A stretch of DNA of 64,000 nucleotides, taken from positions 372,001 through 436,000 of the forward strand of contig JBBDJD010000013.1 of NCBI GenBank assembly GCA_040880025.1, written 5' to 3'. The stretch is from RCIO01 sp040880025. Lineage in GTDB: Bacteria > Pseudomonadota > Alphaproteobacteria > Rhizobiales > Rhizobiaceae. The position numbers and the translations under genes are program-made. Under the pieces are notes generated by a model, which ran no database searches, was not told where the DNA came from, and was given only the letters and a program-made list of their open reading frames with translations. This document shows positions 51,000 to 60,082 of this stretch, in pieces (position 1 is the first letter of the stretch; the number at the start of each line of letters is the position of its first letter).

Positions 51000-52894
51000 A
51001 AACCTCGATCGCAACCGTCTCGATCAGCGGCGACCTGCGCGAGAAGCTGACAGCTATCGCGGCTGCCGGCTTCGACGGCGTCGAGATCTTCGAAAACGAC
51101 TTCCTCGCCTTTGACGGTCCGCCCTCCGAAGTTGGACGCATGATCCGTGACCACGGGTTGGAGATCACGCTCTTCCAGCCGTTCCGCGACTTTGAAGGCC
51201 TGCCGGAGCCGCAGCGCGAGCGCGCTTTCGATCGGGCGGAACACAAGTTCGACCTGATGCAGGAGCTGGGCACCGACCTGATGCTCATCTGCTCCAACGT
51301 GTCGGCCGCGGCGCTTGGGGGCGTCGACCGAGCCGCCCCGGACCTACGCGAATTGGGCGAGCGGGCCACGAAGCGAGGACTGCGCGTCGGCTACGAGGCG
51401 CTTGCATGGGGTCGCCACGTCAACGACCACCGCGATGCCTGGGAGATCGTGCGCCGGGCCGATCATCCGGCGATCGGCCTGATTCTGGATTCCTTCCACA
51501 CGCTGGCACGCGGCATCGATGTGGACTCGATCCGTGCAATCCCCGGCGATCGGATATTCATCGTCCAGCTTGCCGATGCGCCACGAATGGAGATGGACCT
51601 GCTGCAATGGAGCCGGCACTACCGCAACATGCCCGGCGAGGGCGACCTCGACGTCGCGGGGTTCATGCGTGCGGTGGCCGCGACCGGCTATGACGGTCCG
51701 CTTTCGCTGGAGATCTTCAACGACCAGTTCAGGGGCGGCTCGCCGCGCACTATCGCCGTCGATGGCCGCCGCTCGCTGCTGAACCTGATGGACCATGTGC
51801 GGCGCACCGAGCCGACCGTGGCGCTGTCGGTGCCGGACATGCCCGACCGCGTGCATGTAGAGGGGGTCGAGTTCGTCGAATTCGCCGCCAATGAGGAGGA
51901 GGCGAGCGAACTGGGCCTGATGCTGACAGCCATGGGCTTTGCGCCCTGCGCGCGCCACCGCAACAAGGATGTCGTGCTGTGGCGCCAGGGGCCGGAGAGC
52001 GGCGGTATCAACATCGTCATCAACACGGAGCGCGAAGGGCTCGCGCACTCCTCCTACCTGGTGCATGGCGCGAATGCCTATGCGATCGGTCTGCGGGTGG
52101 AGGATGCCGCGGCCACGGTGGCGCGGGCGCGGGCGCTCGGCGCTGAGCCGTTCGAGCAGAAGCGGGGGCCGGGCGAACTTGCCATACCAGCGATCCGTGG
52201 CGTTGGCGGCGGCGTGATCTATTTCGTCGACGGCGGAGACCTGTCGCGCGTCTGGGACGTGGAATTCGAGCCGATTGGCGCTACCGACACTCCGAGTGCC
52301 GGTCTGGTGTCGATCGATCACATCGCCCAGACCATGAACTACGAGGAAATGCTCACCTGGGTGCTTTTCTACACCTCGATCCTGAAGACCCGGAAACTGC
52401 CCATGGTCGACGTGGTCGACCCGGGCGGTCTCGTGCGCAGCCAGGTGATCGAGAATGATGGCGGAGCGCTCCGCCTCACGCTCAACGGAGCGGAGAACCG
52501 GAAGACATTGGCCGGCCGCTTCCTGGCCGAGAGCTTTGGGTCGACGGTTCAGCACCTGGCCTTCGCAAGTGCCGACATCTTCGCTTCCGCCGACCGTATG
52601 CGCACCCTCGGCTTCCGTCCGCTGGACATATCGCCCAATTATTATGACGATCTGGAGGCCCGTCTCGGCCTCGAGCCGGACCTGACCGCGCGTCTGCGCG
52701 CCGGCAACATTCTCTATGATCGCGACGACGCGGGCGAGTATTTCCAGTTCTACAGCACCAATTACGGCGAAGGCTTCTTCTTCGAGATCGTTGAACGACG
52801 CGGCGGCTACAAGGGCTACGGCGCTGTCAACGCGCCGTTCCGGATCGCGGCGCAGAAACGCGCGATCAGGCCCAAAGGGCTGCCGAAGGTGTAG
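50996..52894 (+). CDS. 3-dehydroshikimate dehydratase fused to HPPD-like domain
   Basis: The 632-residue product is a two-domain fusion of the QuiC type. Residues 1-270 form a xylose-isomerase-like TIM barrel (IAAAGFDGVEIFE, LRVGYEALAWGR, GLILDSFHTL, PLSLEIFNDQ) that converts 3-dehydroshikimate to protocatechuate. Residues ~285-620 resemble 4-hydroxyphenylpyruvate dioxygenase and keep the iron ligands H442, H520 and E597. Start ATG overlaps the dehydrogenase stop. The pathway link to protocatechuate is known for this architecture; no protocatechuate dioxygenase is in the window. Confidence 0.9.
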   Translation: MKTSIATVSISGDLREKLTAIAAAGFDGVEIFENDFLAFDGPPSEVGRMIRDHGLEITLFQPFRDFEGLPEPQRERAFDRAEHKFDLMQELGTDLMLICSNVSAAALGGVDRAAPDLRELGERATKRGLRVGYEALAWGRHVNDHRDAWEIVRRADHPAIGLILDSFHTLARGIDVDSIRAIPGDRIFIVQLADAPRMEMDLLQWSRHYRNMPGEGDLDVAGFMRAVAATGYDGPLSLEIFNDQFRGGSPRTIAVDGRRSLLNLMDHVRRTEPTVALSVPDMPDRVHVEGVEFVEFAANEEEASELGLMLTAMGFAPCARHRNKDVVLWRQGPESGGINIVINTEREGLAHSSYLVHGANAYAIGLRVEDAAATVARARALGAEPFEQKRGPGELAIPAIRGVGGGVIYFVDGGDLSRVWDVEFEPIGATDTPSAGLVSIDHIAQTMNYEEMLTWVLFYTSILKTRKLPMVDVVDPGGLVRSQVIENDGGALRLTLNGAENRKTLAGRFLAESFGSTVQHLAFASADIFASADRMRTLGFRPLDISPNYYDDLEARLGLEPDLTARLRAGNILYDRDDAGEYFQFYSTNYGEGFFFEIVERRGGYKGYGAVNAPFRIAAQKRAIRPKGLPKV

Positions 52895-52947
52895 TGATGC
52901 TCCGATGATGCGACGTGCGTATTGTCGCCCTTGCTACCATCTGAAAA

Positions 52948-54243
52948 TCATGCGCTCAGGCCTAGCTTCTGGCTGCCTGCGGCGCGCAAGGACAAACGAC
53001 CGCCTGCGTCCTGTGCGGCGAGGTTGCGCTGCCAACGCACCTCGAGCGCCATAGCGCCCCACACCATGCCCAGCAGCAGGTAGAAATGGCGCCAGTGATT
53101 GGTGTCGATCACAGCGCCAAGCACCACGTGACCGACGAACACGACATAGGCAGCCATCAGAAATGGCTGCCAGGGCCGGTTGCGAAACAGGATGCGAAAA
53201 CCGCCGGCCAGCGTCAGGACAATCAGCGTGAGATAGCTGGCGAAACCCAGCCACGAATAGTCGAGCAGCGCCTTCAGCCAGATATTGTGCGTGTCCTCGC
53301 CGAGTATCTGTCCGAATTCCAGCGGGCCGATGCCCAGCGGATGCTCCATCGCCATCTGGAACCCGATGCCGAACCGTGCGAAGCGGCCCAGCCGCGAGCT
53401 GTCGTATTCCTGCACGATCTGGGCACGGTCCTCCAACAGGTCGGCGACGCCGGGAAGCTGGATCGCCACCATCAGGGCGATGGCGATCAATGCCACGGCG
53501 ACCACGCTCATCATGATGATGCGCAGCCGGAACAGGTTGCTGGCGCCGTGCAGGTAGAGCGCGCCGACGATGAGGATCGCCGACAGGACGAACAGGCCCC
53601 ACGCGCCGCGCGAAAAGGAAAGGAAGATGCCGGCCGTGAGATAGATCAGGATCACGGCGTAGAGCGGCATGGCCGCCGAGCGCCCGGCCAGAATTTTCTG
53701 CAACATGAAGATGGCCGGCAGCACAAGAAATGGGCCGAACACGTTCGGGTCCTTGAAGGCGCCGGCGGCGCGGCCATAGAGCGTGAAGGCATCGCCGGGG
53801 ATGATGCCGAAATATCCGAGAATGCCCAGCGTCGCGGTGGCGACGGCCGCCCATGTCCACGACCAGAACATCAGATTGTAAAGGTCGGGCCGGCTCTCCA
53901 GAACGGCGGCGTAGAAAATACCTGAGACGGCAAGGAACAGCGTGACCGAGAGATAGAGCGGGGTTTCGCGTAGCTCCGCCATCTGCGTCATCGAGATCAT
54001 GCCGCCAATGACGAACAGCACCAGCAGCAGGGCCATTGGCGCCACCGTGCGTGAAATGCGCAGGCCGAACACCGCCCAGACCGGAATCAGCAGCGCCATG
54101 AAGAGTTCGTAAGGCGCGGGTTCGTTGACCACGAAACCGGTCAGGAACACGCCGATGGCGATGGCCGTCGATGTGATGAGGGCGATCAGCTTGGCGTTGA
54201 CCGCCGCCGGAGAAAGCTCCGGCGCTGTCACCGCGGCGCTCAA
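52948..54243 (-). CDS. O-antigen ligase / polysaccharide polymerase family membrane protein
   Basis: The 431-residue protein has 10-12 membrane helices and a large periplasmic loop with GRFARFGIGFQMAMEHPLGIGP, containing the H-P-x-G-x-G motif seen in Wzy/WaaL proteins, and HNIWLKALLDYSWLG shortly after. Such proteins polymerise or ligate lipid-linked repeat units. It starts at TTG 54243, overlapping the priming transferase stop (TTGA), so it belongs to that operon; a polymerase role in exopolysaccharide is the likely one. Confidence 0.85.
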   Translation of the reverse strand: MSAAVTAPELSPAAVNAKLIALITSTAIAIGVFLTGFVVNEPAPYELFMALLIPVWAVFGLRISRTVAPMALLLVLFVIGGMISMTQMAELRETPLYLSVTLFLAVSGIFYAAVLESRPDLYNLMFWSWTWAAVATATLGILGYFGIIPGDAFTLYGRAAGAFKDPNVFGPFLVLPAIFMLQKILAGRSAAMPLYAVILIYLTAGIFLSFSRGAWGLFVLSAILIVGALYLHGASNLFRLRIIMMSVVAVALIAIALMVAIQLPGVADLLEDRAQIVQEYDSSRLGRFARFGIGFQMAMEHPLGIGPLEFGQILGEDTHNIWLKALLDYSWLGFASYLTLIVLTLAGGFRILFRNRPWQPFLMAAYVVFVGHVVLGAVIDTNHWRHFYLLLGMVWGAMALEVRWQRNLAAQDAGGRLSLRAAGSQKLGLSA

Positions 54244-55784
54244 TATGCATTCTCCGAACTGAGCAGCCGGATCGGCGTCAAAAACAGGATTTTCAGATCG
54301 AACAGCAGCGACCAGTTCTCGATGTAATAGAGGTCGAACTCAGTGCGCTTGCGGATCTTCTCATCGGTGTCCATTTCGCCGCGCCATCCGTTGATCTGCG
54401 CCCAGCCCGTAACGCCCGGCTTCACCCGGTGGCGGGCGAAGTAGCCGGCCACCACTTCGGTGTAGAGACGGCTATGCGTCTTGGCGGCGACCGCGTGCGG
54501 GCGCGGCCCGACCAGCGACAGCGAGCCGCGCAACGAATTGAAGAATTGTGGTAGCTCGTCGATCGATGTCTTGCGGATGAAGCGCCCGACGCGGGTGACG
54601 CGCGGGTCGCTCCTGGTTACGGCCTGCACCGCCGTGGGGTCGCACTGATCCGCGTACATGGAGCGGAACTTGTAGACGTCGATTTCCTCGTTGTTGAAGC
54701 CGTGCCGCTTCTGTTTGAAGAAAACCGGTCCCTTGCTGTCGAGCTTGATGGCGATTGCCGTCGCGATCATGACCGGCGAAAACACGGCGATGCCCAGAAG
54801 TGAGAAGACGATGTCGAAGGCCCGCTTGGCGACGGAATCCCAGTCATTGATGGGCTTGTCGAATACGTCCAGCATCGGCACGGCGCCGATGAAGGAATAT
54901 GAGCGCGGCCTGAACTGCAGTTCGTGCGCGTGGGCGGAAAGCCGCACATCCACCGGCAGCACCCACAGCTTCTTCAGCATCGACAGAACGCGCTTTTCCG
55001 CCGTGATCGGCAGGGACACGATCAGCATGTCGATGCGTGCAATGCGGGCAAAGGTAATCAGTTCGTCGATCGTGCCGAGCTTCGGATAGCCGGCCACGAT
55101 AGGCGGCGAGCGGCTGTTGTCGCGGTCATCGAAGATGCCGCAGATGCGGATATCGTTATAGGGTTGCTTTTCGATCGAACGGATCAGTGTTTCAGCGTTC
55201 GATCCGCCGCCGACGATGACGGCGCGGCGCTCCATGCGCCCATTGCGCGCCCAGCGGCGCACCAGACGGGCCAGCGCGAAACGCCCTGAAAGCAGCAGCA
55301 CCAGCCCCGCCACGAACCAGCTGCCGAACCAAACGCGCGAGAATTCTTCCGAAACTTTGAGCAGGAAACCCGTCAGCGCCATCAGCGCGAACGTGCCCGA
55401 CCACACTATGACGAACGTGCGCAGGTAGTGCGATGGACGGCGCAATGCCGCGATCTGATAAAGGTCGGTCATTTCGAGCAGGATGACGGCCAGGACCGAG
55501 CCTGAAAGGATCGCGGCCGGATACTCCCAGGCCAAATGGGTGCCGAAGCCGACATAATAGCCGTAGATGACGATGCCGGAGAGCGCGAAGAGCACGAGTT
55601 CGGCGAGGCGCAGGTAACCGCTCACCATGACCGGCGACATCGCATCGTCGCGATACTGGGACGCTACCTGGGAGGCGATCGCGCTCAGTTCCGCCTGACG
55701 CGGTGTGGAAGGCGCGTCCTCGGACTTGCGGACGGATTCAAGCGTGTATGGATGAGACGCGTTCACTTCACTCAGACTCGGCAC
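54240..55784 (-). CDS. Undecaprenyl-phosphate sugar phosphotransferase (WcaJ/ExoY type)
   Basis: The 514-residue product starts polysaccharide assembly by moving a sugar phosphate onto undecaprenyl phosphate. The N-terminal half has four membrane helices and a Rossmann-like CoA-binding domain (AVIVGGGSNAETLI). The C-terminal catalytic domain shows KRAFDIVFSLLGI, FFKQKRHG, YKFRSM, the RKTSIDELPQF and SLVGPRPH motifs and GVTGWAQINGWRG. Start is GTG 55784; GTG six codons in is an alternative. It overlaps the polymerase gene downstream. Confidence 0.92.
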   Translation of the reverse strand: MPSLSEVNASHPYTLESVRKSEDAPSTPRQAELSAIASQVASQYRDDAMSPVMVSGYLRLAELVLFALSGIVIYGYYVGFGTHLAWEYPAAILSGSVLAVILLEMTDLYQIAALRRPSHYLRTFVIVWSGTFALMALTGFLLKVSEEFSRVWFGSWFVAGLVLLLSGRFALARLVRRWARNGRMERRAVIVGGGSNAETLIRSIEKQPYNDIRICGIFDDRDNSRSPPIVAGYPKLGTIDELITFARIARIDMLIVSLPITAEKRVLSMLKKLWVLPVDVRLSAHAHELQFRPRSYSFIGAVPMLDVFDKPINDWDSVAKRAFDIVFSLLGIAVFSPVMIATAIAIKLDSKGPVFFKQKRHGFNNEEIDVYKFRSMYADQCDPTAVQAVTRSDPRVTRVGRFIRKTSIDELPQFFNSLRGSLSLVGPRPHAVAAKTHSRLYTEVVAGYFARHRVKPGVTGWAQINGWRGEMDTDEKIRKRTEFDLYYIENWSLLFDLKILFLTPIRLLSSENAY

Positions 55785-55875
55785 CCGGATACTCGTGAGA
55801 CATGCTAGCGCTCAGCCACTAAGAAACCCTTGCGTGCGTGAATCAAATGGCGCGCTGTCGAACACGGCCCCGTGA

Positions 55876-57018
55876 TCAGGGTCGTCCGATCCGTTCGAGC
55901 GCGGCCATGTAGGCGGCCTCGATCGTTTTTGCCATTACAGCCGCATTGAAACGGGTCTTGAGGTCTTTTTGCGATGGCATGGCGGCTTTGTATGCCTTCT
56001 CATCCTTCATTGCGGTGACCATGCGTTTGGCGAGATCGCCGGTCTCCGGCCGCACGAGGGCCACCGAATCCGGCCCGAATACTTCCGGGATGCCACCGAC
56101 AGCGCTGGCGATCATCGGTTTTCCGGCCGCCAATGCCTCAAGCACGATGTATGGCATCGCCTCGGCGCGCGAAGGGACGACCATGATGCGGCCGAGACCG
56201 AAAGCCGCGCGCGCCGGCATGGCCGGCATGAAGCGCACCTTGATCCGCTCGCCGAGCGACTTCGACTGAGCCTCGTAGGCGGGCTTGTCATTGCCGTCAC
56301 CGACCATGGTGGCGGAAAGCTGCTTGCCCAGCATGTCTGCCGCATCGGCCAGCGCACTCAGAAAGAGGTCCGGTCCTTTCAGGTCGCGCATCATTCCGAC
56401 AAACAGGAAATCAGTCGCGTCCACGGCATTCCGCACGGCCTTGAATTCCTCGGCCCGCAGCCCGTTGTGAACGAGCAGCGACGGCGCGCGGGGCTGGCCG
56501 ACCTTGGTTTCATAGGTGCGCTGCTCGTAGCCGGACACGAACAGGAACTGGTCGGTCATCCGCCCGAGCAGCCTTTCGGCGGCGAAGAACGCTTTGCCCA
56601 TGGGGGTGTTGGCGTCGTAGTGCAGGCTTCCGCCATGCGGAGAATAGATTCGGGCTACGCGAGACCTGGATGCCCGAAAGAGTGAACCGAACAGGCGCGC
56701 ATAGGCGCCGCCTTTGGCGCCGTGGCCGTGGAGAATGTCCGGCTGAAGGTGTGAAACGATGCGGTAGGTGCGCCATGCGGCGCTGATGTCGCCGGGGCCG
56801 ATATGACGCTGCATGGGAGTGCGTCTGACGCCAAGCGTGAGTTTTTCCTCAATCTCGGCGAACAGCCGTTCCTCGTGTTCGCCGCCGGTCGTGGAATCGC
56901 AGACGATGCCAACGTCATGGCCGGCCGCGAGTTGCGCGTCGGCAAGGTCGCGCACATGGCGGAATATTCCGCCCACGGGTGAGCGGAAGCAGTGAACGAT
57001 GCGCAGCTTTCTGCTCAA
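55876..57018 (-). CDS. Glycosyltransferase family 4
   Basis: The 380-residue GT-B enzyme has the GT4 layout. The N-terminal domain opens RIVHCFRSPVGGIFRHVRDLA, with HGHGAKGGAYARL. The C-terminal nucleotide-sugar domain has VGMMRDLKGPDLFLSAL, MVVPSRAEAMPYIVLEALAAGKPM (E-x7-E core) and ASAVGGIPEVF. It adds a sugar to the growing repeat unit at the cytoplasmic face. It lies between the export lipoprotein gene and the priming transferase in one operon. Confidence 0.9.
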   Translation of the reverse strand: MSRKLRIVHCFRSPVGGIFRHVRDLADAQLAAGHDVGIVCDSTTGGEHEERLFAEIEEKLTLGVRRTPMQRHIGPGDISAAWRTYRIVSHLQPDILHGHGAKGGAYARLFGSLFRASRSRVARIYSPHGGSLHYDANTPMGKAFFAAERLLGRMTDQFLFVSGYEQRTYETKVGQPRAPSLLVHNGLRAEEFKAVRNAVDATDFLFVGMMRDLKGPDLFLSALADAADMLGKQLSATMVGDGNDKPAYEAQSKSLGERIKVRFMPAMPARAAFGLGRIMVVPSRAEAMPYIVLEALAAGKPMIASAVGGIPEVFGPDSVALVRPETGDLAKRMVTAMKDEKAYKAAMPSQKDLKTRFNAAVMAKTIEAAYMAALERIGRP

Positions 57019-57074
57019 GGGGAACCTGCCATAGCAAAGGACGGGCCTCCTGAAGCCGCGCCCTCAATCAAGGA

Positions 57075-57638
57075 TCAAAACAGTCTCTCGCGGACATAGA
57101 TCGTGTCGCCGGGCAGGAGCGGATCCGAGGTGACGACGCGCCCGGTCAGCACCTTGCCGTTGACGATGCGGGTAATGTCCACATTCCCTTGCTGGGCGCG
57201 GGCAGAGAACCCGCCGGCCGTGGCGATGGCTTTCTGGACTGTCATTCCCGGCACGTAGGAATACTGGCCGGCGCTGCCAACTTCACCCATCACGAAAATT
57301 GGCCTGTAGCGGTCGACTTCGACTGATACGTCGGGATCGCGAAGATAGCCGGCGCGCAGGCTCTGCGCGATTGTTGCCTCGAGTTGGCCCGTGGTGTGAC
57401 CGCGGGCGGGAACCGCGCCAACCAGCGGGAACGAGACGTATCCCGCCTGGTCCACGCTGTAGACATTGGTCAGTTCATCCTGCTCGTAGACGGTGATCCG
57501 CAACCGGTCGCCGGAATCCAGCACATACGGGCGCATGACCGCCTCGTGGAAAGCCTGCGGTGCGGAACGGTAGCCCGAACAGCCCGAAACGATCGCCAGG
57601 GCGAGAAGGGCGGACGCTGCGACAAAGTTCTTGTTCAC
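57075..57638 (-). CDS. Polysaccharide export (OPX/Wza-like) lipoprotein
   Basis: From GTG 57638 the product is 187 residues with a lipoprotein signal (NKNFVAASALLALAIVSGC, lipobox VSGC). It has the Poly_export motif YVLDSGDRLRITVYEQDELT and a soluble ligand-binding beta-grasp region FVMGEVGSAGQYSYVPGMTVQKAI in shortened form here (GEVGSAGQYSYVPGM). It would form the periplasmic/outer-membrane exit. The extended frame to 57686 adds an unlikely leader. It is divergent from the co-polymerase at 57838, a normal pairing. Confidence 0.9.
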   Translation of the reverse strand: MNKNFVAASALLALAIVSGCSGYRSAPQAFHEAVMRPYVLDSGDRLRITVYEQDELTNVYSVDQAGYVSFPLVGAVPARGHTTGQLEATIAQSLRAGYLRDPDVSVEVDRYRPIFVMGEVGSAGQYSYVPGMTVQKAIATAGGFSARAQQGNVDITRIVNGKVLTGRVVTSDPLLPGDTIYVRERLF

Positions 57639-57837
57639 GGCACAGATACCTTTTGTGGCTCGCCGGGAAGGCGTGCCCGTAACCATGGCTACGTTATCGG
57701 TCCGTTAGGGTTAATGCCGGGTAAAGCCGGAATAACAGTCGGGTCGGCGCCGAGTGCAAACTTGAGCGCGAGCTTTAACCTCGCGGTTACCATGACTGTT
57801 TAGGATCGCTTTGTAATTTGCACGCGGAGTCGCACGA

Positions 57838-60054
57838 ATGCCGCCGATCCACAACAATGCGAATGACGTCGATGTCGACCTGGGAAGGCTGTTTGCCAGT
57901 ATCGCCCGCGACTGGCGCCGCATACTGGTTATCGCCCTTGTTGTCGCCGGACTGGCTTTCGCCATCGCCTCCGTGGTCACGCCAAAATATATGGGTGAGA
58001 CGCGCATCCTGATCGAAACGCGCGAATCCGAATTCACCCGCGTCGACACCAATAGCGACCGCTCCGCGCCGATCCTCGACGTGGAAGGCGTGGCGAGCCA
58101 GGTCGAAGTGATCACGTCGACGGATATCATTGCCAAGGTTGCGCGCGATCTCGATCTCGCGAGCCGCGAGGAATTCGACGCCGAGCCTTCCGTATTCTCC
58201 AATTTGCTGGCGATGACGGGGCTGGCGCCCGACGCGAGCAGTCTCGGGCCGGCGGAGAGGGTACTGAAGGCATTCCGTTCCAAGCTCGATGTCTATCGTG
58301 TCGAGAATTCCCGCGTCATCGTGATCGAATTCTCATCGGAGGATCCCGAACTCGCCGCGGCGATCCCCAACGCTATGGCCGACGCATATATCGCGGTGCA
58401 GCGCGCAGCGAAGCTTGAGTCCAATTCCGATGCGACGCAGTGGCTTGAGCCGGAAATTGCCGAGCTCGGCGAAAAGGTTAAAGAGGCCGAGCAGCGCGTT
58501 GCCGAATTCCGCGGCAAGTCGGACTTGTTCATCGGCGAAAACAACTCGGTGCTTGCCACCCAGCAGCTCTCGCAACTGGCGACTGAACTGTCGCGCGTGC
58601 GCGCCAACCGGTCGGCCGCCGAAGCGAAGATCGACACGATGCAGGCCGCACTTGACGGTGGGGCGTCGCTCGACACGATCCCGGACGTTCTGGCTTCACA
58701 GCTGGTTCAGCGCCTGCGCGAGAACGAACTGGAGCGGCGCGCCGAGATAGCGGAACTGTCCACGACGCTGCTGCCCAACCACCCGCGTATCCGCGCGCTC
58801 AATTCACAACTCGCCGACCTCCGCCAACAAATACGCGGGGAGGCGCAGAAGGTGCTTGCCGGGCTGCAGAACGAGGCGCGCACCGCGAGGGCGCGTGAGG
58901 AAGCGCTGACTGCTGACGTGAACAGACTCAAGGCCGAATCGGCAAGGGCCGACGGTGAAGGCGTGGAACTGCGTGCGCTGGAACGCGAAGCGGTTGCGCA
59001 ACGGGAGCTTTTGGAATCATACCTTGCCCGTTATCGCGAGGCTTCGTCGCGTGGCGACCGCAACTATCTGCCAGCCGATGCCCGCATCTTCTCCCGTGCG
59101 ATCGAGCCAGCCGAACCCTATTTCCCGAAGAAGTTGCCAATCCTTGGCGCGGCTTTCGCGGCCTCGCTTCTGATCATGGCGATCGTGACGCTGCTGCGTG
59201 AACTGTTCAGCGGCCGTGCGATGCGTCCGGCGGGGCAATACGGCATGTCGGTGGTCGAAGACGTCGAGATGCCGCACCGCCGCGAGGAACCTCCGCTGAC
59301 GCCTGCCGAGGCCGCCAGGGCAGCCGCGCGCTCGCACGAGGTCGCCGAGACGCCCACGCCGGAGGAGCCGGAAGAAGAGCTGATCGAGGCCAGGCCCGAG
59401 CCGCAGTTCGCACCCGAGCCGGTCGCAGCCAGGCGCCGCGCGGCGCCGATGCCCGAGAGCAGGTTCGGGGAGATCGACGTGGACGAAGCCGCCAGCGACC
59501 TGATCGCAAGCGGGGCTGCGCGCGTCATCTTCGTTTCCACCGGCATAGACGACGGCGCGGCGGCGGCCGTGCTGGTGGCACGCGAGATAGCCGATGCCGG
59601 CCTTCGCGTGCTGCTGCTTGATCTCACCGCGTCGGGTGCGGCTTCGCGGGCCACGGTGGAGAGCCGCTTCCTGAGCGGCGTCACCGACCTGCTGGTCGGA
59701 GAAGCGCAGTTTGCGGACGTAATCCATCCGGATCATTTCTCGTCGCTGCATGTCATGCCGATCGGCACCGCCAATATGCCGCGCGCCATGCGGTCCGTTG
59801 AACGCCTGCCGATCGTGCTGGATTCGCTCAACACGGCCTATGATCTGGTGCTCATCGACGGCGGACCGAGCAATGCCGAAGCCGTCAGCCGGCTCATCGG
59901 CGAGGATACGCGGATCGTGGTTTCGGCGACGCGTCCGGTGCGCGAAGTGGGCGAAGTCGCGGAACAACTGGCGAGCGCGGGCCTCGGCGATCCGATGATC
60001 GTGATCCCGTCGGCGCTGGTCGACGCGCAACCTGGCCGTACGGCGGCAGCCTAG
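57838..60054 (+). CDS. Wzz/ExoP-like polysaccharide co-polymerase with degenerate kinase domain
   Basis: The 738-residue product has a Wzz N-terminal part: helix 1 at about 31-50 (ILVIALVVAGLAFAIASVV), a long periplasmic coiled coil (about 195-405), then helix 2 near 440-460. A Pro/Glu-rich linker (about 480-545) leads to a cytoplasmic BY-kinase-like domain. In that domain the Walker A site reads STGIDDGAAAAV, lacking the Gly-Lys-Ser/Thr core. The second Walker-like strand VLLLDLT and Walker B DLVLIDGGP remain. No C-terminal tyrosine cluster is present. It controls chain length; autokinase activity is doubtful. Confidence 0.88.
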   Translation: MPPIHNNANDVDVDLGRLFASIARDWRRILVIALVVAGLAFAIASVVTPKYMGETRILIETRESEFTRVDTNSDRSAPILDVEGVASQVEVITSTDIIAKVARDLDLASREEFDAEPSVFSNLLAMTGLAPDASSLGPAERVLKAFRSKLDVYRVENSRVIVIEFSSEDPELAAAIPNAMADAYIAVQRAAKLESNSDATQWLEPEIAELGEKVKEAEQRVAEFRGKSDLFIGENNSVLATQQLSQLATELSRVRANRSAAEAKIDTMQAALDGGASLDTIPDVLASQLVQRLRENELERRAEIAELSTTLLPNHPRIRALNSQLADLRQQIRGEAQKVLAGLQNEARTARAREEALTADVNRLKAESARADGEGVELRALEREAVAQRELLESYLARYREASSRGDRNYLPADARIFSRAIEPAEPYFPKKLPILGAAFAASLLIMAIVTLLRELFSGRAMRPAGQYGMSVVEDVEMPHRREEPPLTPAEAARAAARSHEVAETPTPEEPEEELIEARPEPQFAPEPVAARRRAAPMPESRFGEIDVDEAASDLIASGAARVIFVSTGIDDGAAAAVLVAREIADAGLRVLLLDLTASGAASRATVESRFLSGVTDLLVGEAQFADVIHPDHFSSLHVMPIGTANMPRAMRSVERLPIVLDSLNTAYDLVLIDGGPSNAEAVSRLIGEDTRIVVSATRPVREVGEVAEQLASAGLGDPMIVIPSALVDAQPGRTAAA

Positions 60055-60082
60055 AGGGCAGGGTGCATTCCGCCTGCCAGAC

